Assembly: GCF_011397635.1 (NCBI RefSeq)
Contig: NC_064767.1
Coordinates: 21,316,537 to 21,380,536, forward strand
From: Epinephelus fuscoguttatus
Taxonomy: Eukaryota; Chordata; Actinopteri; Perciformes; Serranidae
Direction: 5' to 3'
DNA: 64,000 nucleotides
The notes under the pieces are model-generated. The model did not search any database, had not been told where the DNA came from, and worked only from the letters and a program-made list of their open reading frames with translations. Both the position numbers and the translations under genes were made by a program. Shown here in pieces: positions 1 through 10,800 of this stretch; position 1 is the first letter of the stretch, and every line of letters begins with the position of its first letter.

Positions 1-404
1 CCAGGATACCTGCTGAATATGGTGCCTTGGCTAAATGACATTTATTAACCAGGGTCATTTCAGTCCATCTATATTCTGTTAAGCATTGGGAAATTCATTG
101 CTGCTCCACTGGGTAGAGGCAGGCTTGCCAAACTGTTCCCATCAGTGGCACTCTATCCAATCACATCCATTTTCATCAGCTGAGTGAGCCTCCGGGCACC
201 CTTACCGTCTCTCGCCTTTTAGTCTTTGCCTTTGCCTTCAACCTTTAGCTTGGAAAATGACAGTGTACTTGTATTTAAGTGTCTGATTTAGAGTTAGGTA
301 TCTAACTGTGCAAAACGAAAAACAAACACTGTGAGACGAGCAAGGGTGCATTCTGGATTTAGAGTTCACAAAGTTTTACACAACCTGCCTCCCCCCTTTC
401 TCAC

Positions 405-589
405 CCAGCTACAAACATCTCCAGGTCTCCATCCCCGTCCACATCAGTGACAGCCACGCCGTAGTTGAGCTGGGTGGGGTTGTTGTCATAGTCAGGAGGA
501 AGGACGGTCTTGGTTATGGCTGAGAACATGGGCTCTGATCGCTGAGCCGAGGAGATGGCAGGCAGGAACAAAACCAGCCACAACAACAT
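405..589 (-). CDS. crtac1: crtac1, first coding exon (gene continues off the left edge)
   Basis: This exon encodes the N-terminus of cartilage acidic protein 1, a secreted extracellular-matrix protein with integrin-like FG-GAP repeats. The exon begins after a pyrimidine-rich acceptor (TTTCCCTTTAG) at 595. The first ATG is at 589, followed by a hydrophobic signal peptide (MLLWLVLFLPAISSA) and then QRSEPMF, PPDYDNNPTQLNYGVAV and TDVDGDGDLE. The last is the start of the first FG-GAP calcium-binding repeat (DxDGDGD). These motifs match vertebrate CRTAC1 as I know it. The exon ends at a GTGAGA donor after 405, in phase 2, inside VAG. Only 61 complete codons are in the window. A frame-open GTG at 595 precedes the ATG, but no upstream ATG is visible, so I place the start at 589. 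Which teleost duplicate (crtac1a or crtac1b) this is cannot be decided from one exon. Confidence 0.9.
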
Positions 590-2845
590 CCTCACCTAAA
601 GGGAAAAACACACCGTTTGCAACAGCTGAATTTGACAAATGTTACTGTCAGAGCTGTTCGTCTTTTCTGCTGCTTCTGCCACTTTTGCTCAAATGCATTT
701 TTCAGGGGTGCAAAGGTGCAGCAATAATATGTCTGAACAAAGCTGCTGCACATCTGTAGAAAAACATCACAATTCCAATCCAGCAAATTCACACAACACT
801 TCCACTGAACAGCAGCACACGTTTGCCCTGGCAGCTGAGGCAAATGAGAATGAAATAAAAACTGTAAGTCATACGCTTGCAAACTGCAACACATGCCCTT
901 GCTGCTAATTCCCCAAATCCATCGCGGGGCAACAACAGCGGGTCGTTGGCAGGGCTTTCTCCTATACTCAGACATAAAGATGAAGATATACCACCGCAAT
1001 CAGCAGCGCTCTGCAGGGTTAGATCTGAACGACCGATCACAGGCAGACGGGCTGAGGAATCACAGGACAGAAAATCCATACGTGGAGCAGGGCATTAGCC
1101 AGAGGCCGAGTGAACACAGAGGAAACCAATACGACCTGATATAACAGACCTGAGGCGCTGCTTCCTCAGAGACAGTGACCAGCTCTAAATTGGGAAAGCT
1201 TTTTTGGATCAAAGGGCCGTGTGATGCACAAGTGTCCTTTTAGTGGCTAGTAGATAAAAGGTGAGCATAGAGGAATTGATCCAATCGACCTGTGAAGTGC
1301 AGACAGGTAGAGTTGGGCTTTCTGATGCTCTGACTGAAAAGAAAAGAGAAACATGACTAAGGGGAGAAAGTAAAGGTCACCTCATTAAGGCCAAAATAAA
1401 GCACTCATCACCAACAACACAGCAAGACTTTCCACACGCAACACACACACTGTCACACTAAATGGTGTTTACAAGCTGACAACTTGATTTGCTCTGCCTG
1501 TGGATTTATGAATGCAGCCCTCGTCATAGCGCCCATTCCATCTGAGCCGTTCCCATCTCTGCTGCAGATTCTCCCTTTCTTCTTAGAGTGTCCAGGTGAT
1601 GTATGGCTCTTTAACATCTCCCTCAACAATTCAATTTAAGATAAAACCGCATTGCCATTTGAGTAATACTCTCAAGAGCACATCGGCAGGGAGAGGAAGC
1701 ACCTCCGCTGACACCTGCAGAAATATGGCCAGGGCTAATGCTAGCTCTGCTGGCAGGCGGCGCAGCGATAACGCTGGCTGGAGAGCTGGTAGTGATGTCG
1801 ACTGTGGCTGTTACCAACAAGGGTTAATTAACAACACCGGGAGCTCAAGATGAGGCAGTTTCTCCACATTAGAGCAGGGTGTAGTGACAAATGGGCTGTG
1901 CTGTTTCACACCACAGAGGGACGCTTTACCAACTTGCTCGTATACTCCATGTAAGATAGGGGCAGGGAGCTATAAATTAAAAAGGAGGAGGAAAAGGAAA
2001 GTTGAAAAGTAAAAAGAAAAGTGTGGTGACAAGGAGTGCACTCTTTTTGGGGAGTATTTTATGTGAAGATGCACTTGGAGAATCCTTTAAAAAATGGAAA
2101 ACTAGAGAACAAAACCACTGCTTTTTAGATAAAACAGTCACAGGTGGGCTGCTGAACTTTAATGTCCATACAAATGAGGATAAAATATAAGACAGGGCTT
2201 TAGTCCCATGATACTGCAGTATATTTCAGCTGAACACCAGTCTGACAATGGAGAAAAAGTAAATTATTCCCAGTAATTCTGTATTATAATAGCCACACTA
2301 AGTAATAACTGGATAGAAGAGGGATGTAGAAAAAAGACAGATTGAAATTATTTGGGACCGGCCTGATAAAATGGTGGGGCACTATATTATCCAGTCAAGG
2401 ACACGCAGTCGCTTCGCCCTGCATCCACTGCAGTAAAAGCCAAGACACCCGAGTTGAGTCGCCAAGTAAAAGTTGCAATGTGACTTTTCCATGAGCAAGG
2501 CTCCACAAAACAATCATTGGGGTTTTTTAGGATCTGCAGGGTCAACAACAATCCCTGCTATAAGAATATGAAGCATCAAATAAAGTCATTTGTCGTGAAA
2601 CAGCCATGAAATAGCACGGGGAGGAAAAAAAGTGTCGTTTGAAGCAGAGAAATGTTTTCGATTTGGTTATTTATGTTGGCATTAAGAGGCCATTACCACG
2701 GCGTGCAACATCAGCATGTGCCTTCTGGAGCGTTCAAGCCCGAGCTCTGATCCTGATAACACTGCGACAAAGAGCCAGCAACATCTTCAGTTTCAAACAC
2801 TTCTCCAGAGGCTCTTCTCTGTGAAGGACACCCTCACTGCAGAAC

Positions 2846-2874
2846 TCACACACACACACACACACACACACACA
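2846..2874. repeat. (CA)n microsatellite
   Basis: A near-perfect CA dinucleotide run of about 29 bp. Confidence 0.95.
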
Positions 2875-3005
2875 AAGTCCTGTACCAGTCCCACTGAATT
2901 ACACTTAGCAGTCCTTCTGAGGAATCAACAATTGCTTTTAATTTTAAGCTTCAATTCATCCATCATTTACCACAGTGGATATCAGACAATAAAACACCCC
3001 ACTCC

Positions 3006-3042
<37 letters not shown>
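3006..3042. repeat. (CA)n microsatellite
   Basis: An uninterrupted CA dinucleotide run of about 37 bp, 130 bp from the previous one. Confidence 0.95.
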
Positions 3043-3046
<4 letters not shown>

Positions 3047-3674
3047 AAAACTCACCATAATGCTTCATCTGCTTTACAACACACTCATCATATCATATAT
3101 ATTAAAACATTTTATGAAATACTGTCGTCATGAAAACAATTTTGACAGTTAGAGGAGTGTTTATAGAAAGTAAATAAAGTTTCTTGAATGCATCACATAT
3201 ATGATGCATAATGAATAACTTCTAAATGTATAATAATAATTATTATAATTGTAATTTATATATATGTAATGTAATATACATGTAATTAGATAAAATGCAC
3301 AACTCTAAATGAATATAAAGCAAAAACCAACTAATTTAAAACAAGAAACTGTAGAAAAACAGCCAAAGAAATGTGCAACCATGACAGAAACCTTTGAAAA
3401 CATGAATTATATGCTGCATTAATTAATCTATTGTCTTTCTTTTACTATCTGCTCATCGGCAGGTTTTTAATCCACTTTGTGCAGCAGTTTTTAATCCTTT
3501 GCATTCACTGCAGCTGATAATAAAACAGTATAATCTAGCATCTCAATCTGGAGTTATTATTTGCTCTAAACACAAAGTTGCAGTCAGATCCGGCCGCACA
3601 TCAACTTTCTATCGGCTCTGTGTCTGCAGCAGATCCCAGCGGAGCGCTACAGTCATCCTGAAGCCAGAGCAAAG

Positions 3675-3698
3675 CAGCAGCAGCAGCAGCAGCAGCAG
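3675..3698. repeat. (CAG)8 trinucleotide repeat
   Basis: Eight uninterrupted CAG units sit about 30 bp inside the proposed first intron of crtac1, next to its donor site. The tract is likely length-variable. It is not in a supported coding frame. Confidence 0.9.
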
Positions 3699-3731
3699 CT
3701 TTAACATCACCAAGCAAACTCAGGTACTCAC

Positions 3732-3850
3732 AGATGCAGAGACGCTCGGAAACTCCGACAAATCCTCCAGCGATTGACAGCCCGGAGAGACAGAAAGAAA
3801 AGAGGGGGAGGGAGAGGAAGAAGGAGATACAGTCAGCTAATTGCGCGCTC
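3732..3850 (-). other. crtac1: probable non-coding first exon of crtac1
   Basis: On the minus strand a GC-rich stretch ends in GCATCT followed by a strong donor, GTGAGTAC, at 3731-3726. It contains no ATG, and the crtac1 coding exon at 595 has its own acceptor, so an upstream 5' UTR exon is needed. This is the best donor I see in the CpG-rich island just upstream. The 5' limit near 3850 is a guess. The link to crtac1 is inferred from splice signals and position only; transcript evidence would settle it. Confidence 0.5.
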
Positions 3851-3869
3851 AGATGCCGCAGTTATCTCA

Positions 3870-4130
3870 AGGGTTTTTCCCACTTATTCCCTTTACACAA
3901 CTTCCAAAAGATTTGCTTTATGAAATCACTTGTGTGATATTTGAGCCAATGGGCGCGCGGCTTGGGAAATATTTAATCACGGAGCCAATGAGGGAGCTGG
4001 GAAGCGGTGGGTGGGCGTGTCCCCAGGTGCTCATTATGATGTGGCAGCGGGGCGCAGCTGGGATGGGGATGCGGAGCCTCCTCGGTCCAGTTGGGATGCT
4101 CTGACTCCTGCTCCATGCACGTGCGACCAT
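3870..4130 (-). promoter_or_regulatory. probable crtac1 promoter region with two CCAAT boxes
   Basis: This stretch is richer in CpG than its surroundings (for example GGGCGCGCGG near 3951-3960). It carries two GAGCCAAT motifs, with CCAAT at 3946-3950 and 3985-3989, 39 bp apart (CCAAT boxes work in either orientation). It lies directly upstream of the proposed crtac1 exon 1. No clear TATA box is placed. Promoter function is inferred from composition, motifs and location. Confidence 0.4.
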
Positions 4131-6290
4131 GTATTCAGATTTATCTTTATTAATTGTGTTATTAATGTGTTGTCTTGTACATGTGGACGGGCTACTGCAG
4201 TTTAAGTAATAGTTTTATTTACCATATATCATATTTACTTAAATGGTGCCCATAAGCAGATTAATCCTGATATTTTCCCCAGTTAATTTAATTTCATTTC
4301 ATTTAACTTTATTCTTTTTTTTTTTACTTTATTCTGTTTTATTATTTAAAATAAGAAATACCTAATTATTAATTCATGCTTGAGCGATAGATATCAGATC
4401 ACCGTAACTTAAGGTCAAAAGTCATAAGGGTTTTCTTGGGTAAAATCCTCATGCATATGCAACCTGTGTTCTTTATATCATCAGTAATGTTTGAGCAGTC
4501 ACTCCATACTCCATGCGCTCTTATCTCTTGAACTCTGGCCCCACCCTGCAAACACTGCAGCTTGTAAACAAAGCATCCAGCAGTCAGTTCATGGACACAG
4601 AATGTTTATTTTTGTCCTCAAAAATTCACTTTTATATGTGAATGTACTCACTTAAATAGACAAAAACAACATTTTGGCCGTTTTAGGTTTTGGGTTTGAT
4701 GTATCAATGGCCTGACTAGAGAAGTAATTAAAGTAATTAAATGCACACTTACAAATAAAACAGTTTTATGGTATCTAAAGAGAAGCAGGGAGCTGTTTCA
4801 GCTCTTTGAGGAGCAAAGGGAATAAAGCAGCAGCACATTTGCATAGAGCAGAGTTACAAGCACAAATAGCAAATGAGCCTAAAAAATGAACAATTCTTTC
4901 TTAGCGTGATGAGCAGAAAGTTAGTGTTTTGTCTCACAGTAGTCACAAGTGTGTGTGTGGTATGTGTGAGGGAGGGAGAAAGAGAGAGAGAGTTTGCAGG
5001 TTTACTGCTGCCAGATGTATAATTCTTATGTCATGCTCCACTGAGTCCAGCCTCCCAGAGACCCCCAATGAAATGAGTTGTGTGTGTGTGCGTGTGTGAG
5101 CGTGTGTGTTGGTGTGTGTGCATGTGCACAGCCTGGTGAAATGAGATGTTCACATCCCAAGGACGTCTCCCACCATAATTTAAACTCACTGGTGCTGGAA
5201 GACTTCAAACTGAAAGTGCTGAAGTCATAAAGCAGTGCACTTCTGTCTTTACTGTTATTGTCTGTGATCTACTGGTGTAAATCCACAGGCAGGTGGCTGT
5301 GACTCAAACAATGCAAATACTATGACAGAAATGTTAAGCGTCTCAATGCTGTGATTACTGCATATTGTCTCCGGGCTATAAAATTAAGTTAAAGACCCAA
5401 AGTCAACTCTACTTTTACTTATTTTGATGGCTCTGGTGTTGCAGTTTATCACCTTGATTTACAGGTTGCAGAGTCCTCTGACACGGTCGCAAAATGTGAA
5501 GGGTTAGAGAAAGAGAAAACCCTCCAGGCTTGACGTACTGCAGCACATGATACCCTCAGCTATTTACACCCTGATCTACAGTCTCTCACAGCATAGACCA
5601 GAGTGTTTTTATTTATGAGGGGACAAAGAGACATCTATCAGCACTCAGCTGAAGCCAGTGACAGTGTGTAGTGTGACTTTGAGGCGGAGAGTGAATTGTA
5701 TTCCTTCCCTCGGGGCAGGCTGGGACAAATCCCAGACAAGATGTTGTGGTTTGTGGCTCTCTCCGCACACTTATCCAGCGCTTTTCACCACCTTATTTCA
5801 CCCTCACCCGTCGCCAAGGTCGTGCCACCCCTCCTTCCTCAGACGCAATGATCTTAAAATAGAGCATCTTTAAGAGAAGATGAGGAATGTAGAAAGCTCA
5901 AGGGAAGAGTGGGGAAGGGAGGGGTTTTTACTACAGCATGAAGAAATGTCCCCTTTCCTCTTTAGGGGCTGTTGAAAGATGTATAGTGCTACAGCATCAT
6001 GATGAATCCCCTCCGCGGTGGATAGGAGAACACTTCTCATATCATTAAGCTTTAGTAATGGTCCCAATGCTGCGTCCTCTCTGGCAGGGTTGCCTGGCGT
6101 TCACTCCTCTGGCTAACAGGCCTGCAGGCTACCGACAGAGACCTCAGATAGCCTATAGCTGAGCGAGAGTCAGTCTCCTGGAGCTGCTACATCCACAATG
6201 TATTCTTATCAATTCAATATAATATGTGAAGCTTTAATTCTCCACAAAGAAATGTAGCTCTTTAGTTTTAGCTCTTTTAAAATTATATAC
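4131..6290. other. intergenic, nothing recognised
   Basis: This unique-looking AT-rich sequence lies upstream of crtac1. It contains an imperfect GT/GC-rich run (about 5076-5123) and only short open frames without family resemblance. Regulatory elements for crtac1 may be here, but nothing in the sequence identifies them. Confidence 0.5.
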
Positions 6291-7883
6291 CAGAGGTGTC
6301 GAACTCATTTTAGTTCACGGACCACCTACAGCTCATTTTTATTTCAAGTGGGCCAGACCAGTAAAACCATTACATAATAATCTATAAATAGCGACACCTT
6401 CACATATTTCTTTCTTTTAGTGTAAAGAAGTACATCCTGAAAGTGTTCATCCATTTACGAAAGAGATGTTGAACAGCCTGCGATATCTCAAGAAAAATAA
6501 GTGAAATCAGTCTCAGTTTTTCCGCATTTATTCAGTCTCACTGTCATCACATTTTTTCCATACATTTCCACTCCTGTGTAGTACTGCTGGCCACACCAAA
6601 CCAAAGTGTAAGGTATTGAGGCAGCATGTTATGTTATCCTCTGCCTTGCAAGCCATTTACAAATCAAAAGTTTGGGCAATTGCTTAGCAACCACCTGCAA
6701 CATTTTAAGTTGATGTCTGGTATAGATTCTTTTGTATTGAAGCTGCTGATCGACCAGTGGTTCTCTAATGGTTTGCTGTGAGGCCTGTCCAGGTGTGCCG
6801 TGGGATTTTGTGATAAACACACATTATTATTACAATATTCAACTGGGCCTGTACATAAAGTTATGAATGAATGCTTAATTGACTGTATCAGAATGTTGTA
6901 TGCACCCATTTCTTAATAAAGAGTTGAATTCTAGCAAAAAAATGTAATTTGATTTACTTTGATTTAAAATACCTTCACAGGGAACCTATTAGTCGCTGTT
7001 TGTGTGTGGGAATTTGTGAGTGTGCTACACATTAAAAATCCTGATTGGCAGCCAGTGTGAGGGATGATAACATTTAAAAGGAGAAAGTTGTGAGTGGGAC
7101 AATGGATCGCTTTATTGTACAGAGCAAAATACACAAAGCACCAGAGAAGATGACCTACCACCAAGAGAAAAGAGAAAGAAAACTGTTTGTAAGAAGTATC
7201 ACGAAAGCTACCTGTCTTTTTTTTTTTATTATTTTTATTGTCTTATGTTGTGATAAGAGTGATAGCATACGTTTTAGACGTGATATAAATACAGGTGTGC
7301 CTTGAGATTTTGGCTTGCCCTGGTGTGCCTCAGGCACAAAAAGTTTGAAAATCACTGTGATTGACGATATTTATCTTTAAATATGACCACAATACGTATT
7401 CACTGTTTTTTCAGACATCTGAATTTGGTTCAGAGTGGAATCACCTCTGAGGCAGCATTTTACATGACTCACTGTTAAACTTGCTCCTCAAACGTAGCCC
7501 CTCCTACCCTCACAAGTGCATCAATAATAGATGCGCAAAGTCAACGAGCGGGCTAACCCAGTCTCACTCCGAAGTTGTCGAAATCCAGCACCTGGCCAGT
7601 GACTTGTAGCATCAGTCACTGGCAAAAAAAGCCGTCCTTTAATGTCGGCATGATACGCGGCCAGTCGCAGTTGTAGTTCACCGGCACTCAGCGGCGTCAG
7701 GGGGAAGTGCGGCAGGACAAGAATGAAAGTTAAGACAACCAACACACGCAGGGTACCTTCACATTGTATCTGGAATGTGGAACATGGCAGGTCCATGACC
7801 AAACGTCGATTTGTGACAAGGTCAGAGTGAAAATGCGTTGAGTGGGCCGGCTTTGGCCTGCAGTCTTTATGTTTGACACCCTG
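6291..7883. mobile_element. degraded hAT-like DNA transposon (outer copy), non-autonomous
   Basis: The left end CAGAGGTGTCGAACTCAT and the inverted right end ATGTTTGACACCCTG at 7869-7883 match as terminal inverted repeats of the CAGGGGTGTCAAACTCAT type common in fish. Flanking 8-mers TTATATAC (6283-6290) and TTCTATCC (7884-7891) agree at 6 of 8 positions, as expected for an old hAT target duplication. The left arm also has the familiar 'gtgggccagaccagtaaaa' wording of this fish repeat. No transposase frame remains. A second hAT-like element is inserted inside it. Confidence 0.65.
6755..7357. mobile_element. hAT-like element nested in the outer copy
   Basis: The ends are CAGTGGTTCTCTAATGG on the left and TTTGAAAATCACTG on the right, inverted repeats of the CAGTGGTTCTCAAA type. 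It is flanked by 8-bp target duplications TGATCGAC (6747-6754) and TGATTGAC (7358-7365), differing at one base, which is the hAT hallmark. It is about 603 bp long with no transposase. It interrupts the element at 6291-7883, so it arrived later. Confidence 0.75.
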
Positions 7884-7891
7884 TTCTATCC

Positions 7892-10800
7892 TCTCATATG
7901 ACACAAAATTAAAGCTTATTTTTAATGAGCAGCTCAAACACTTGGTTGACAAAGCACACACACAGACAGAAACCTTGCTCCTTTATCTGTGTGAAATGTC
8001 ACATGAGAAATAGGTAGAGTGAGTGCCCCTATAAATGTAACCAAAGATCCTCATAGCGAGCACTTTTTAAGAAGTGGTATTTCTCTCTGTAGCTATTTGA
8101 AGCTGGCAGGCTGAAAAATATCGTGGAGGAAAATAAATGGTGTGAACTGTTTGCTGTGGGAAAAGTGGAAAGTGAATCCATTTTGTCCTGTTGTATTTCA
8201 TCACAAATTAAGTCTACTTTGCCTCTAGACTTTTAAATCAGTTTTGATGGTTATTATTATGCTTAACTTGTAATTTAGGAGTTTTGTCATAAGTCTGAAA
8301 ATCTACTTATGTAAGTTATGTCATTCATATGCTTGAATTGATTGTTGGACTTTGGTGACGTTGTTTATGATAATGAACTAAACAGCAACTGTTTTAATAC
8401 ATACACTTTTTCTCCAGAAAACATACCGTTTTTTCACAGTTGAACAGTTTCTCTCGTGTTGTTTACCCTCCCGCAGTTGTTTATACTCATCTCATGCTCA
8501 GAACACACATTTAACAACATTTGATTTTCTATGTGGATGATCTCCAACTCTGATCTTTGAACCTGTGCACTGAGACTACTCTACTATACTCTCCCTCCAG
8601 GGTGTGAGCACATGTGTTACAGCATGAGTTGGTGTGACTGCACTCATGCACTTTCCATTGCGCGCGCGCACACACACATACACTCACATGCAGGGATATA
8701 GGTTTAGCCAACAGGGTCCTTCATAGATCAGCCTCCCCTGACAGCTCTCTTAAATGTCCTTGGCAGCCCCCCAACCCCCAGCTCCCGTCCCCTCTCTGTT
8801 CCTGCACCTTTTCCTCTCTGGCCCAGCCCCTGATAGATGCTGCCATATTTCTCTGCCTCTCTCCTCTGGAATGTTCCCATAACCACAGGGCCCTGTAATG
8901 CATGACACAATCTGTATATATCCCATTAAGTGTCACTTTGTGAATGAACCTGTTTCTCTACACACACTTCGCCTTGCAGAATGACATGCACAGGAGAGAG
9001 GCTGGAAGCTGACCAGCTCCTTTAAAGCCAAGATAAATGTCTCTTGGACCCTGAATGAGCCTTTTAGCTATCCTTCCAGCTAGTGTTTCTATAGTGGAAA
9101 CTGTTCAGTAACGCTGAGTTCATTTTTGAGTTTAGATGCTGATAATTATTTCCATGATCTGCTTCTGTAGCCACAGTTTCACCGAGTGTCACTTTTCCTT
9201 TTTCCTAACGCAACAACTCATCTCCTGAGCTCGGACGTCTTCACAAGACTGTGAAGAATTACACTTGAAAAACAGTGTTTGTTTTCTCTTCACCCTCCGC
9301 AGTCCCCAACTAATATTTGTTTTTTTACATCATGAGGTTTGGTACACACTCTCTGCGTTGCTATCAATCACATTTTTAATTTAATGTATGAATATGTGAT
9401 TTATGTTGCTCAGGCAGAAGATATAAATCTATTTTGCGGTGGGAGAGAAAGAGGAGGGGGATAAGAGCGCTGATGTCCCTTATTGATTGGCTGGCTTAAT
9501 AGTGTTTGTTCTTTATAGCTGATCTCAGGAAATAAAGCAAATAAATAGTTGAGAATGAGTTCAGTCACTGCGATGCTCATGAGGATGGGAAAGAGACTGA
9601 GTGAGGAGGAGAGAATGGGAATAGAAAGCAACAGAAAAGGAATGATACAGCAGGAAGTCATGAATATAAAGGATGAATACTGTCGATTGGTCGTCTGCAT
9701 CTTGTCATGTTTGAGCTGATGCAGACAGTTCATTCAATATTTTGAGTCCAACTGTGAAACCAGGGCACAAGTCACACAGCGTTTTCATCACTTTTAGATA
9801 AAGCTGGTGACTGCATTCAGCTATAATACACTTTGCTCCCAGGTTTAGCTGTCCTTTGTGTGTTCAAAATGCTAACCTTTATTGACATCTCACCACAAGA
9901 ACATGTTTTCTTTGTAAACCCAGAAGCTACACGGTCAGGCGTCAGTCTCGAGTCACATCTTTTGTGCTAATGCAGAGTGTCAGGCCATTATTTGCTCTAA
10001 GACTGTTTTACAATTCTCAGAGGATTTGTCAAATTGATTTGAAAACCAAACTGTGGTTATTGCCCAGCACCCTGGCTCCACGGAGAGGTGATGAATGAAA
10101 TTTGTCTTGACGTGCCAAGTTAGGGGAAAGGAAAGAAATTACTTTAGGTGAAGCACTTGTTATATAAATTCATTAAAGTCATAACCCTGCCTGGATTTAA
10201 GATCAGATTTCACGCAGGAACAAATCGTAATTTTTTAATTTCTCCAGAGCATAGCTCTTGCATCAGCTTTCCGACTCCAAACCTTAATCACAAACCCGTG
10301 GAATGAAACACCGAAAAGACCTCAGATCAGTGACTTAAGCTTCTCCCAACTTGGTCCACGCCGAGAGGAGGAGAGGACCGCATAAATCCAGCCCATTAGC
10401 CCTGAGGTCTCCTGATGACAGTTCCCGCCCCACGGCTGATGTAAACCAAACTTCCTGTTCGGAGATGAAGAAGCCTGTCAAGCAGCTACAGCCACCTCGA
10501 CCCCCTGTCACCCTCCCTCCGTGATGCTCAGGCATTAATAGCAAATCGATTCTAAATGAGGGACAAGGGAAATGAGTGAGAAACAAAAGGATGCGTCCAT
10601 CTCCGGTGGAGGGATTTGCAGAGGTGAAGATGCTGGAAGGAAGGCTGGTTTAAGAGAGTTACAAGGGATTTTAGAAGCATGAAAACACTTCCCCTGACAT
10701 CCTTGACTTCTCTCTGAGGCTCTGTGTCAGGTGCTGAGGATAAATTGCAAATGCATGGTGTGGACAGCATGAGACAGAGAGTAAAGTTGGTACAGTGACC

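Larger units (their letters stand above)
596..3731. other. proposed crtac1 intron 1, no other gene seen
   Basis: This AT-rich sequence contains only short spurious open frames. It holds two CA microsatellites (2846-2874 and 3006-3042) and an AT-rich run around 3215-3290. No homology to a coding family was recognised. Confidence 0.5.
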
